Positions 1 through 12,850 of a stretch of 64,000 nucleotides of DNA are shown piece after piece; position 1 is the stretch's first letter, and each line of letters starts with the position of its first letter. The translations under genes and the position numbers were made by a program. The stretch is from assembly GCA_964007475.1 (NCBI GenBank), contig OZ023273.1, positions 44,765,525-44,829,524 of the forward strand, read 5' to 3'. This DNA is from Hybos culiciformis. Its lineage: Eukaryota > Arthropoda > Insecta > Diptera > Hybotidae. The notes beneath the pieces are model-generated. The model was not told the origin of the DNA. It ran no database searches and saw only the letters and a program-made list of their open reading frames with translations.

Positions 1-2488
1 ATGTATCGAGGATGTTGAAAGAATCTATACTTAGAATCAATTAGTTAGAACGTTAGTTCTTAAAATATTTACAAATGCTAATAAGTAAAAAAAAAAATGT
101 GTTTACAAAAAAGAATGTTTGAAATACTTTCAACACTTGAAATGAAAAGTTTTTCTTCTTTCATCCTGCAACTAAAATATTCATAAAAAAAAACTTCAGA
201 AATTAAAAGCACTAAAAGTATAATATAATATCCTTCAACTATCTATGTACATCGTAATCGTATCTGTAAGGAAAATTATTTTTTTATTTAATTTTCATTA
301 GATGTGAAGTATAATTTATAAAAGTTTATTTGTCAGAAATTCATGTTTACAAAACGTAGAAACTATTCAATTTTCATTTTGCTGAAAGTTAATGAAATTA
401 ATTTTAATATCTTAAATTGTAAAAGATTTACAAATAATATTATTATTATAAGAAATTTGTAGTTTCTAATGCAACAGAAGTAAGTGTACGCATTTGCATA
501 ATATGTTTTAGAAATATTGGTTTTATTTTCCTATGCAAAATCTCGCGTTAATTTTTATTTTTTTTTGTAAATGAGAAATGCAGTATAGATTCACAATATT
601 AATAAAACAAAAATTTCGTTTGCATTTTCAATGTTTCATGGGTTTTATTCTATAATAATAAATCACTAACTTATAATATTAGATTTGAATTTGACTCAAA
701 TAAATTTAAATGAATATTTCAATTATTTTGTTTTTTTGCTAGAAATTAAATCAGTGATGCAGAAAGAAATGTTGTTGTGAGTTTTTTTTTTTTTTTGTAG
801 AGTTTTGAAATAAATTCCTTAATTCCAGAATTTATATCATTTATGCCTGGTGAAATCAATACATACACACAACATATACATTTATTGCACAAACAAACCA
901 TAAATTAAATTTTATTTTATTCTGGGAATAATTTTATTTTATGAATGCCAATTAATTAGATATGCCTCAAAAACTGAAATCTAAAGCTGTATATATAAAT
1001 ATCTCAAAATATTTATTCGCAATCCTGTTTGACAGATTTTCATAAACTTACAGATTGAAATAAATCAGTTTTTTAATTGCATATCAAATAAAATTTTATT
1101 TTCGCTAATTTTAACAATAAAATAATAAAAATATTAATATTTAAAGTTGATATTTGAACTTTGTATGTTTTTGGAAAGTTTGCGGCGCTTTCATTGAATT
1201 AAAAATCAAATTAAATATTTCTTGTCGATGATATAAATTGGTCATGAAGTTAAACTTATAGAGTAATTCATAATTTCGAGGTTTTTTGTTAATATTTTTA
1301 TAATGCTTCTGGTCACGCATTTAGAAATATCAAACCAAAAATCATAACTTAAAACTATATTTGAATAATATTTTCTAAAGACGTTTATCACATTATTATT
1401 AGATAATGTTTTTTTCTAAGTACATACATTTATTCATTATAGCATCTAACCACAATTTACGAAATACACAATCAAAAATATAAAGTAAGATGTATTTATA
1501 TAAAAATATTATATAAAACAGCAATAAAAGAAAAAAAAAATTGTAAATAACAAAGTAAATAACTATATCAAATAAACTATTTAATTTCTCTAAAATGATT
1601 TTTAAACTTTAACGTAATATGAGACAGAAAGTAACTTTAAAGAAAATAATAGGGAACATCAAATTTGTTTTTGACCACATCAATTTTAACAATTTTACAA
1701 TCAAAATTAATGCTATGATTTCAATACGAACGGCAAATGAATTTTCGAAGAATCTTTCGGAAGAATATTAAATATTCTCGGTTAATGGCACATGGCTTAA
1801 AAAATAAACTGTCAACATGACTTAAAAAAAATCTGTTAAAATAAATAAATATTAATACTTCAAATTTTCATATTTGTTTCAAAATTATATCAATTGTCAT
1901 TTTTAAACCCTTTTGAACTACTTCTTGTGCACTCAACTTAAAATTGCGTTTAATTTTTTTTTTGTTTCCTTTATTTTTTCAAAAATATTCTCTTGCTAAA
2001 GAATTTTCATTTTGCAAATAACTCAAATGGTAAAAATTGAATATTTTTTTTTTTTATCATTAATTTACTTGGTTCGAAGTTTATTCCACTTGAACAAAAG
2101 TAATATATTTTTATTTACAATATACATAATTGGAAATTGCAATACTTCCACTAGCTTAGTGATGAAGAAATAATAAAAAAATAAATAAGAAATCAACATT
2201 TAAAAAGTATCATTTTGCTAAATTTTCAACAGAATGAATATTTAGGTTTTCCTGCTAAAACTATAAAACCTAAAAATAAAAAATTAAAAAACTAAAAAAC
2301 TATAAAAGTAATTACTATTATGAAAATATGCAAAATATTTTATGTTAATTGGACCTGAAATAATATGTTTGCTCTTATATCATTTCCGTGTACAAATTTT
2401 CAAACCTCACTTTTACTTTAAAAAAAAAATTACATATAGGTACTCTAAATTATTATTTAATAATTTTAATTTTTTTTTTTACTTTCAG
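1..2488. other. AT-rich non-coding DNA
   Basis: I see no gene here. The stretch is AT-rich with many A and T runs, stops in every frame and no recognisable repeat or RNA gene. It ends in a strong polypyrimidine tract and AG that lead into the candidate micro-exon at 2489. Confidence 0.6.
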
Positions 2489-2529
2489 AATTCCAGCAGA
2501 ACAACTACAACTATTTGCATGAAATAATG
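2489..2529 (+). other. Candidate 41-nt micro-exon, possibly 5' UTR
   Basis: A textbook acceptor (TTTTTTTTTTACTTTCAG ending at 2488) and a consensus donor (ATG then GTAAGC from 2530) bracket 41 nt. One of three frames is open across it. The only gene downstream on this strand is tinc, whose first coding exon also seems to begin at a splice acceptor (2466-2467 kb scale aside, at 36466/36467), so this could be an upstream non-coding exon about 34 kb away. Poly-T tracts are common in this DNA, so a chance acceptor plus donor is quite possible. No transcript evidence is available. Confidence 0.3.
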
Positions 2530-5500
2530 GTAAGCCTTTAAAATTGATTAAATTTTTTAAATGGTTTTTTACATTTAAGAATGTTTAATAGTAAGTATTA
2601 CAGCCTTCTTTTTGCCAAACAAAAATGAACGAATTTTTTTTCAAATTTATTGTCACTATAATTCGACAATGTAGAATCTACATAGTACGTGAGATAAAAA
2701 TCTTTAGAGGTTTATTATGCTCCAGATTACATTGTAAAATCATAAAAAAATATGATCTCATTTTTCTTTCTTAAAGAATAATAATAAAAAGTCAAATAAA
2801 TGTTGACGGATAACAAACATGCAAAATGAATGGCTATTTCATTAATACAAAATCATTTTAATGCGACGTTTAATAATCAATCCACCACAACCGGCCTTGA
2901 AATAAAGAAATGTCTGGAAAATCTTCACCATCGCTTTATTTTATTTTAAATTATAGCTTTCATTTCTCAGGTATTATCAAATATCTATAGAAAATAATAA
3001 TATTGTTAGAGCTCCGATTCTGGAAAGGTTAAAAACAACTAGGCATTAAAATTTTACCACATTATACTTCTTGTGTTAGACAAGAAAATATTAACCAAAT
3101 TACTTTTCTGAAATAGTATTTTTCTTCATATTATTATTATTTTTATATTGAAATACAAAATATTATATTTAACCAATAGTTATTTTAAATTTATCCAATT
3201 CTAAATTAATAAACTTTTATGCTTTTAGTAAGTTTTCAATTTTAGACTTCTTCTTTTCGCTTCTTTTTAACAAGGTCTTCAATCTGTTATGTGCGCGTAT
3301 TATGCTTTCATAAATATTAATATTATAGCAACTTAATGTTAATTTTTCTCCTTTAAAGCTAATATTTTAAAATATAATATCATTTGCAATATCGACCATT
3401 ATGCTGATGTTAACCTAAGGAAATGAGAAAAAAAAACGCCAAAGTGGATAATATTAATAGAAAACAAAATATAAATTCAGACAATTATGTATATTTATTT
3501 TTTCACCATTTCAAGTATGTTAACAAAAATTATTTATGATCTATAAAAATTACCTAGTTATAACCATTGTAAGCTCATTTCTCTGAATATAAAACCACTT
3601 AAAAATTATACGAAAAAAAATTTTTTTTCATAACAATTTACGTGAATAGGCAATTTATTTAAATAACGAATCCACAAACCACAAAATATTTTTCCCAAAA
3701 GGAACAAAAAAAAAAAAATGAAAATTTTTCATTCAATAAGAAGAAAATATTTAGAATTTTATTTATAATAAAGTTATTTTGTTTATCTTTATACTTATTT
3801 TTGTATTTTGTTCTTTTCTTTTTTTTGTATAATATTAATAATAATTCTTTATTAGTTCAGCAATTTTTATTTACATTCAAAAATCTAATAAATATAAAAA
3901 AATATTGTCTGGTCAGGAAGTTTAAATATCAGCGGGAATTTCCAAGTTGCTTTTCATCCATAAAACAGAAAAAAAAATTTCTCAGGAAAATAAATTTCTT
4001 AATAAGAACTACATTCCCTGCCCCCATAACAAAACAATAAATACTAGATAGAAAATATTTATACATATATTATATTGTATATAAATATATAACAAGAAGT
4101 TCAAGTTATATTTTCTTTTCTTCTATTGAAGGATATAAATCTATGGAAAATATAGAAAATGTATGTAAATATAAAATTTATACAATAAACTATACCATGG
4201 ACATTAAGAAAAAAAAATAATTGCACGTGACTTGAGTGGTTAAACATAAATAGATAGCTTTCTTTACAAACTTTAAATTAAAAAAAAAAACAAAATAAAT
4301 TCATATTATTTATAAAAAAAGGTAAAAAAAAAAAAATAAGTAATGAAAAATGCAAAAATTTGAAAATAAACATTTTGTAAATGTCATTTCAATAAAATCT
4401 GTTTTATTTTTATGATTCTGTTTGGTCAGCAAAACCTTTTTAAGTGCTTGAAAAATGAAAAATCTAAAATTAAATAAATTTGTGTTTCGAAATTGTTTTT
4501 TCTTTAATAACAATTCTCTGAAATACTTGTCAAAATTATTAAATAAAATATTTGATATTTAATATGTGAATTTGAAAGAATATCAAGGAATTTACATTAT
4601 CTTAAATTAACTAACTAATACCTACGTATTAAACAAATATCTTTCTTATCTTTGATAATTTATTGGAAAAATTTCGAAATCAGAAATTTAATAGCATCAA
4701 TAAAAACGCGCAACCAAAAAAATAGAACACCTAACTTAATCGACTTTTATTTAGTTTCGCATAAGAAAAATTTTTCTCATTAATAAGTTTATGAGAAACA
4801 AAGTGAAAGTAATTTACTTTCCTATGCAAGATATGATTTCATGATATACAAATGTTCTTTATATAAAAACCGATGTAAAACAAGGACATAATATTTTATA
4901 CCTACGGATATTTTTTTTAAATATAAAGAACTAGATAAGATAAAAAATAAACCATAAAAAAATAAGAATACAAAAAAAATATAAAATCGATTTTCTCTAC
5001 TTATTTTATATATATATTTTTTTTTTGAATAATAATAACTTCCATAGAGAGTTATGATTGAACATTTTTATTTCATAATATGCTATAAAGGTAGATAAGT
5101 TGTGTGTCCTTAAACATAAAGTAAAATACTTGAACTATCCAGAACTTGAAGCCAATTCATTATATTCAATATAAAAAGTTTAAATACGTGACATATTTCT
5201 TGATCGTCTCATGCTTAAGAGCTTTTAAGTCTAAAATAAAAAACATAATGTTCTGAAATTTTATCAATTCTGTCATTTAGTGTGATAATTTGTGTGTACT
5301 TCACATGAAAATTTTTTTTTTTACAGAGTTTTTCTTCAATTCAAACCTATGCTACTGAAAAAATTATTTTAGTTTTTGTTTGACTGTAGATCCAATAGAA
5401 CTAGATTTTCAAAAGCTTGAGTTTTGTTGAATTTTGTTGATGATTTGGAGCGAAGGAAACAGATAACCAAAAATTATCTAACACAGAAATAAAGCTAAAA

Positions 5501-5950
5501 CATCACTCTCCATGGCTGATGATTCGAAATTTTGAATTTCTATAATTTTTTAAACAACTTTTTAAATAATTGCATAATTTTATTATAAAATCTTGTTAAA
5601 ATAAAAATGTTGGTCAAGATTCTTCTAAACCACAAAAGTGAATTGGAATTTCAGCCCAAGCTAGTTATTTCAAAAAGATTTGAATGAACTACAGACTGTG
5701 AACTAATGAATCAGATGAATAGTATTTGTTCTTGTTTCGTCTAGATCTAGAGTAATCAGAACTAAGAAAAATTGTTGAAATGTTAGAATAGAAATTTGCT
5801 GTTTTTATTGTGGTGAAAATTATTTATAAATTTAATGTAATTTTTCATTTATCTCGCTGCCGATTTGTCATATTAACATTAAATAAGGTCTAAATTAAAA
5901 AAAAAAACACAACATCAAGTAGACAAATTGAGAAAATTAACACAAATTCA
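2530..5950. other. AT-rich non-coding DNA
   Basis: No gene is supported. The short frames at 3801-4040 and 4310-4513 are Phe/Lys/Asn-rich translations of A/T runs. Around 5390-5770 the base composition is a little less extreme, as in an old repeat, but I recognise no family. Confidence 0.55.
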
Positions 5951-6031
5951 GGTTCGTGATAGGAATCGAGCCCACCATCGAACATGCCGCAAGATAATGA
6001 CTATTTTTACCACTGCACCATGACGGTCGAC
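5951..6031 (-). repeat. tRNA-like sequence, likely head of a tRNA-derived SINE
   Basis: Read on the minus strand, this has a polymerase III A-box-like motif (TGGTGCAGTGG) followed about 48 nt later by a B-box-like motif (GGGCTCGATTCC). A T-arm can form (GTGGG pairing with CCTAT), but the seven bases before the A box do not pair with those after the T arm, so this is not a working tRNA. A poly-T/A-rich stretch lies on the tail side (about 5895-5950). The most economical reading is the tRNA-derived head of a SINE; a decayed tRNA pseudogene is the alternative. Confidence 0.45.
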
Positions 6032-9000
6032 TATCATTATTATTTAAAGTTTTCAGTTCATAAATACATGCAAAAATTATTTTTATTTGGATTTTGAGTT
6101 GCACTACTGTATGGTTTTTATGGTTCTTTTTTTTTATAATATAAAAAATTGACATAAATTATAGTTATTATAAGAATGATAAGAAAATGTGTATAAGAAA
6201 GTAATAAAATTTATTGGCCCAAGAAAAGCTATTCATGAAGAATATTTTATGCAGTAAAAGAAGATTTTGATATATTGAATCAAAAATAGAATATAGACAT
6301 TGAATAATAAAATTAAATTTTATAATTTTTAAGGATATTTAATTATCTGTAATACACTTTGAATTAAACTTTTTCGTTATAAAATTAGATGAAAATATTA
6401 TACTGATAAAAAAATTTTATTTATAAGAAAAACTTGAACTTTTTTTATAAATTTTGTTCAAGGATACGATTTTTTATTTTCATAACAATAATAAGTATTG
6501 GGAATAAAAGGTTGTTCACCATCAATAAACCGTTATGGTAATTCTCAAGATTATAATCTTCTTTGTGTATATAGATATTATTTTTTCATAATTTTATTTT
6601 TATGTAATATCGTTACAATTATTATGTAAATCACTTACTTTCTTCAAACTTTTTACCGTTCAATCAAATATAAATATTTGTAATATTCTATTCCAATGTA
6701 ATATTATGTCATTTTATAATTTATAATATATAAATATTGATTTTTATTTGGTCTGAAAAAAAAATTGGTAGATACTAACCGAATATCTTAAATTAAATTC
6801 GTTGAACAATTCAAAAATAAACAAAAGATAAACTCAAAATTAAACAAATTATTATTATTTTTATATTTAAAATATATAAGTTAGTAAGTCAAAAATTCTG
6901 TCAATCATTTACAAAATGGAATACGGCTAAAGAAAACCTAAATATTTTTTTAAATGTGTCGATGATATATTCTTTTAAATCTACATCCAGTTGTTTGTAA
7001 TTTATGAATAATTTAAAAAAGTGATATTCCCATGTTAGAAATTGGCTTTTAAAAAATTTTATATTTATATATAACTGCATTGATACAGTCTAAATTATTT
7101 ATGTTAAATTAATTTTTTATTTTCTTCTAAAGTACTTAATTCTTTTTTATAACCCTTTTTCAGTTATCATGTACCGCTGAATAGCTTATAAGCCTCAGTC
7201 ATATAATGTTCTTAAATTTTTTTGAATATTTTTATTTGATTTTTATATATTCTCCAGAGCATCTAAGGAATCATTGTTCAATAATGAACTTTATGAAATG
7301 ACAAAAAAGAAAATAGATACATATAAGTGATAAAAATTCAATGTTTTCCTATTTTACGGTATTATGTGAAAATTTATTATACTCATGTGAAAACTTAAAA
7401 AATAAATTAAATTTTTCCATTACCTTAATGTAATAATTTCTGCAGAAAATGAAATATGAGATTAAGCTATAATGTTGAAAAACTTACTAAAATATTTAAA
7501 TTATACATATGTATATAAAACAATTTATTAAAGTCCTTCTTCTATAATTAGGTTGAATAAAATTTTTTGTTTTAATATTGTGAAAAACTTTATTATGTTA
7601 AAATAATGTTGGTACATTTAAAAAGATATTAAATAAGAATACCTATACCTTTCTAATTTTAGTCCCTTTTTTTTAATTCCATTTATTAGTCTCATCCAAA
7701 ACAGTTTGTTTGTTTTAGAATTATTCATAATATCATCAAAATATTTCATTTATTTCATTCATGTTTTATATATATATAGAATTTTCTCAAATATACATTA
7801 AAGTATTATTAGTCAACAATTAAAGAGTTCGGCATCTTAAATTATATTTGTTATAGTCTAGAACTGATTATAATGATCTAACTTTCTGGAATTAATTTGT
7901 TGTGGTATGAACTACATTATTTTCCGAATTACGATTTTTTTTTTTAATAATCTATATAAAGTCATATAGATAATGCAAAATTTTCAAAATAAATAAAAAT
8001 GGATTGGTCAATTTGCTTTCAAACTTTTCTGAACATAAAAATCCAAAAAATCTATAGATAAATTAATATTCCAAATTTATGCCTACAAGCAATTTAATGC
8101 TAAAATGAGCACATTAAAATATTATAATTTTATTAAAACTTATACATCAACATTTCTACGTCCTTTAATGTACATATAATTATATATGGCAGTATCTCTT
8201 AAATAAGACTGATATTCCTGACATTCAAATATTTTGAGATTTTTGGTTTCATCAAATTACATTTATTTAAACATTTTGGGAATCCATAATTCTCTATCCG
8301 AACATTATTTTATGTTTGAATAAAATTCTGATATCGTCATCAATGATATATAGCTGAAGTGTGTCTATTTTGTTTTAATATTTCATTTGTAATTTGATTT
8401 CATTTAAAAACATTAAATTTTAATATTATTCACCTAATTATTTAATGTTAAAAACTGTATTAATTAATATACTTAGAATTCAATTATGATTTGTAATAAA
8501 TAGTCTTGTAATTATTGGGTTCCTATATTTTGTTTGCCTTGTTTAGTAACAAATTTTAGTTTTAATCCTTTCATAAAATTTTCTTTGACATAGGTATGAG
8601 CGATATGAGTGCGAACAAGAAAGATTTTTTTTTCAATTAATTTTAGAGATAATAAATTTTAATGCGACGAATAGTTTTGTTTTACTATAATGCATCACAT
8701 GTGTACAGGGATGTGAATGCTATGGTCCTTGCGCACCGGCTATTAGTAAGAAAACGTAAAGTAATTTACTTTCGAAATGTATTTAGTATTTTTATAAGCA
8801 ATTTCAAAAATATACGTAATCAAGTATTTAAAAAAAATCAGCGTCCCTTGTTTTACCTGAATTATTCATAAAGAGCGAATAACATAACATAATTGTATTT
8901 TTCCGATTTTTGGATCTTATCCATAAGTGATTTTAATCTGTTTTTATTATGCAGAAAAAAAGCTCAAATAATTAAATTAAAAAAAAAATTACTTCATTAA

Positions 9001-9466
9001 AATCAAAAACCTACATAATAAAAATAAAACAAAAACTACATTATGTATATTTACATGCAAAACATTTGTTTTTAAAATATTCTGCATATTATTTGCAATT
9101 TGTATCTCATTCTATGTTTTGTCAGAATAAATTCTGTACTGCAGTAATAAAAACGTGATTTAATTGCGAACAGAAAATTCTTAGAAAAATTGAACATGAT
9201 TTCATTTATAAAAACGTACACAAAGCTCTTAAAAGTTTTCTAATAATCCTGTACAATGGAACAAGCAAAATATATTTTGTAACATAAGTTTTGTTTTTAA
9301 TAAAATATAATGGAAAACGCGCAATATACAATTTAAGTATAGTTTTTCTTCATTGCTAATGAATATGACTTGAGAAAAAACCTGAAAGATGCCATAATGA
9401 TATATTTTATTCTCACTTAGTTAAAACTAAACGCTCCATCAGCTAGTAATAGGCAATATTTTTTAA
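6032..9466. other. AT-rich non-coding DNA
   Basis: No gene is supported. The 69-codon frame at 8662-8871 has no recognisable motif, no splice context and no sign of codon selection. Nothing else stands out from the A/T-rich background. Confidence 0.55.
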
Positions 9467-9755
9467 TAGAAAATTTAAAAAAATAAGTTAAAAACGAGTT
9501 TTCCAAAAAACTGAGGCCAGGCCGCATGAAAAAATAGAAAATAACTTTTTCTTCACACACAGAGGTGGACTCAGATTTTTTGATTGGGACGTAAGTGATT
9601 TGATTAATGAAGAGAAAGAATATTCAAGAGAAATGTCCCAATCAAAAAATCTGAGTCCACCTCTGTGTGTGAAGAAAAAGTTATTTTCTACTTTTTCATG
9701 CGGCCTGGCCTCAGTTTTTTGGAAAACTCGTTTTTAACTTATTTTTATTTTCTGC
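9467..9755. repeat. Long inverted repeat (foldback), arms about 112 bp
   Basis: The left arm (about 9477-9590) and right arm (about 9635-9750) are almost perfectly complementary. They share, in mirrored order, GATTGGGAC, AGAGGTGGACTCAG, CTTCACACAC, GAGGCCAGGCCGCATG and GTTTTCCAAAAAACTG. The loop is about 44 nt. A weaker match extends the arms to about 9467 and 9755. The arms are less AT-rich than the surroundings, which suggests a mobile foldback element. I found no clear target duplication because the ends lie in A/T runs. It carries no coding sequence. Confidence 0.85.
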
Positions 9756-9824
9756 TTTTTCACGTTAACTAAATTGTTATTATGTGCTGCATGGATGTTT
9801 GAAAACAATTTTATGACTAATCAT

Positions 9825-10445
9825 ATCGATGAAAATTTTTCCGATGATTTTTCCGCTTTTTCGGGTTTTCCATGGAGTTTTCTGCAAAAGCAACTTTATG
9901 CAACTCATTTCGCTCTACAACTTTGTCTCAGGTTCCAAAACGCTCAAACGCTTCCTTGGTCGGAAAAACTCCGGAAAAGCGTTTTACATGAATTTTCTTC
10001 GATTTTTTCTGCAAGTTTTCACCATTGTCGAAGAGAAAATAATGATGCCAGTTGATAGGGAACTTGATCCTGCATAATTTATAAAACTTTTATACCGGAA
10101 AATTTTCCGGAAAAATCGGAAAATTCCAGAAAATGTTTTCGGAAAAATCAGAAAACTTTGCATTTTTCCTAAAACGGATTTATCACTACTCAAATTTGTA
10201 CCGAATTTTCAAATGATTTTTCCCGATTTTCCGAGTTTTCTATGGAAATTTCCGCTTCAAATTTTGATAGCTTCAATTGTCACGCGACATGAACCTTTGT
10301 GCCAAATTTCAGCTCGCTGTGATGACGAAAAGTCGGCCTACGAGAGTGTCGAAAATAGTAAAGAAATATACAGACAAATTACTTTCCAAGTTAATAAGAA
10401 TTGTGTCCTCAAAAAGCAAGAATTCGGATTTATTAGACTCTATAT
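9825..10445. repeat. Composite repeat block rich in CGGAAAA / TTTTCCG
   Basis: This block has a different composition from its surroundings. A ~60-bp unit occurs twice in direct orientation (about 9830-9892 and 10204-10262); both copies contain GATGATTTTTCC or ATGATTTTTCC, then CGGGTTTTCCATGGA or CGAGTTTTCTATGGA. Between them, 10095-10170 is packed with GGAAAA motifs in both orientations, including the palindrome CGGAAAATTTTCCG. The segment 10300-10400 resembles the intron-3 repeat at 45840-45880 in its 'caaatttcagctcg' core. It looks like an interspersed repeat of unknown class. The overlapping short frames at 9774-10522 are by-products of the repeat. Confidence 0.55.
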
Positions 10446-12815
10446 GTAACTTAAAACAATCTAGTTATAGCAAAATAATTGTGAGACTTTTTGTCACACA
10501 TGTGTTTTTCGAATATTATTAAAACAAACAAGGTATTCTATTAAAATTTTAATCCTGTGGTATCTATCTATTTTTTTTTTTTAAGTAAAAAGAAAAATAT
10601 TTTCATTGTAGTAAATAATCCTGCATAGGATATTATTATTATGCACCAAATAATTTTGAATAATAAGAGGATTTTCTATTTTATTTTTATTTTTTTTTTT
10701 AAATAAGGATTGTTTGTTTTGATTAAATATGCATACATGCTAAAATTAGTTATTGTATAAAAATAATTAAACTATTTCTCATATTTATGTCTAATTATTT
10801 ATTTATTTGTTTGCTTTGAGAAATAATAATTCATAGTACTTTATTTTAAATATAACAATAAGATAACATTAAAAACTAAAATCTGATACCTTTTTATAAA
10901 GATTAGCAAAATATAAAGTTTAAGCCTCAAAAGAGGCGATAATATCAATTATTATTATATAGTATTGGATGTCAATTATATTGGTAGTGTTTTTATGTAT
11001 TTTCGCTTAATCAAAAATTCGTAAAGCCAGAAACCAAAATTGTTCACGATAATGCATTGGTCAATTTTTTTTTAATTCAAAATTATAAAATTAAGATCCT
11101 CAAGCACAAGACTAAAATAGTTAATTGTGATTTTTGATTAAATTACAAAATGCAAAACATATCTCTTAGAAAGAAAAACTATTAATTAAAATCTATTTAA
11201 ATAACTTTTAATTTACTCTGTTTTAAAATTTTCTCTGAAACCAATTCTATTCAGCTCAAAAAAAAACTAATTTCATTAATATTGTATCTAAACTAATTTT
11301 ATGTTGTAGTCCATGCCATTATAATGTATGCAGTGTGAGTATAAAGTAAAATATCAAATACATATATGTTGTGTGAATGTAAAACAAAAATTTGCATAGA
11401 CAAAATTTCAATGAAATTAGAATCATTTTTAAAAACTAATTATTTTGGTATTTTAATCTAAAATAATATCCACCAACTTTGGCTAATAAGTTCAGAAAAT
11501 CATATCTCTGTTTTATTGTGTCGTGCTATATGGATAATTAGATTTGGTGCTATATAATATTGCGATATTTCATAAATACAGTTTAATTTTCATGGAAAAT
11601 TTAGTTAATGTTATTTCAGCGAATTCAAATATTGTATCAAATTTTATTTCTATTGATTTTAAATTATATATACTTAATTCTTTGCAATGATATATGTATA
11701 TTTTGCTTTGAAAAATAAATAATGTCGTAAATTTCTGTGTAAAACGTATAATATTCATTATTTTATTTGTAAGGTTGTTTGATTAAGGTTTTTTGTTTTA
11801 AATGATCATTCGAGCTTGTTTGTATAATACAAAATCATACTTCCAAACAAAATTTCAAGATAATAGTCGTCGAAAATTTGTTAAAACATTGCATCCCGAT
11901 GGAAATTATGTTTCTTATATTTAAGACATGATCAATATTATCAAATATTAAATATAAATTTGTTAATTTATTGATTTTTATATTTGTACTCGGATACAAA
12001 CACAACACTTTCTAAGTCTTGAAATGATCTAAAAACATTCGAAATTTAATGTTGTAGATGCGCATTGTCTAATTGAAGATACTTCAACACAGTTATCAAC
12101 AAAGAATATGAACAATATAGAATATAAAGTAACTAACCATGCCTTCTGGCTTCTTCTAACAACATGGTTTTTACATGCTTATACTGTATTTGAATATGAA
12201 AGGAAATTATCAAATTCATTGGCTTGTGTTACTTTAAAATTAACTGAATACAAATTTTTTACTCTTTATTTTGTACTGAAACAAAATTAAAAAGGCTTAG
12301 CAAAATTACATTGAAATAGAAAACATGCGTAATTTTTCCCACCTTGGTAATCCTTTGAATTTTTTTAAGCATAAAAGGGTGCTATGTTGTTGTTATGCAA
12401 AAGATAACTTTTCGTTCACATATTATTTTGTTACAAATAAGTTATAACCACTGAATTTAAATTTTTTATGTCTGTGCACAGGATTTAAACGCATTAAAAT
12501 TATTTTTAAAATTATAATTTTTGTTTGAAAACTATTTCTAGTAGAAATTATAGAGCTTTTTGTTTTCTGTTCAATTCAATTAAATCGTAGACCAAATTTT
12601 AATTTCAATTAAGAAGTTAATCTTTTTTGAAAGTAAATAGTAAATAACATTTTATTTTAGGTTCCACTTTTGTATTTTAGAAGAGAATTAAGATAATTTT
12701 TTTATATTAATGTTGAATACCCAAAAAACTATAGATTAACCATGTAAACTTCAAGTTATCAAGTTAATACATATTGTCCTTCATATAAAATGTTTATTTA
12801 TCTGGGGCTTATTTA

Positions 12816-12850
12816 CAGAGGTGGCCAATCTTTATCCCGGAAGAGCCGAA
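12816..12850 (+). repeat. Possible solitary hAT-type terminal sequence
   Basis: The string CAGAGGTGGCCAATC has the form of a hAT left terminal inverted repeat (CAGnGGTGGCC). It is followed by a locally GC-richer patch (CCCGGAAGAGCCG). I could not find a partner end (TTGGCCACCTCTG) in the window, so at most this is a fragment. Confidence 0.25.

Noticed and set aside
8662..8871. 69-codon plus-strand frame with a less biased composition
   Set aside because: No domain, no splice or promoter context, and nothing homologous recognised; best explained as chance.
9774..10522. Overlapping frames of 69-93 codons on both strands
   Set aside because: They lie in a repeat block with CGGAAAA motifs; the frames overlap each other and have no recognisable domain.
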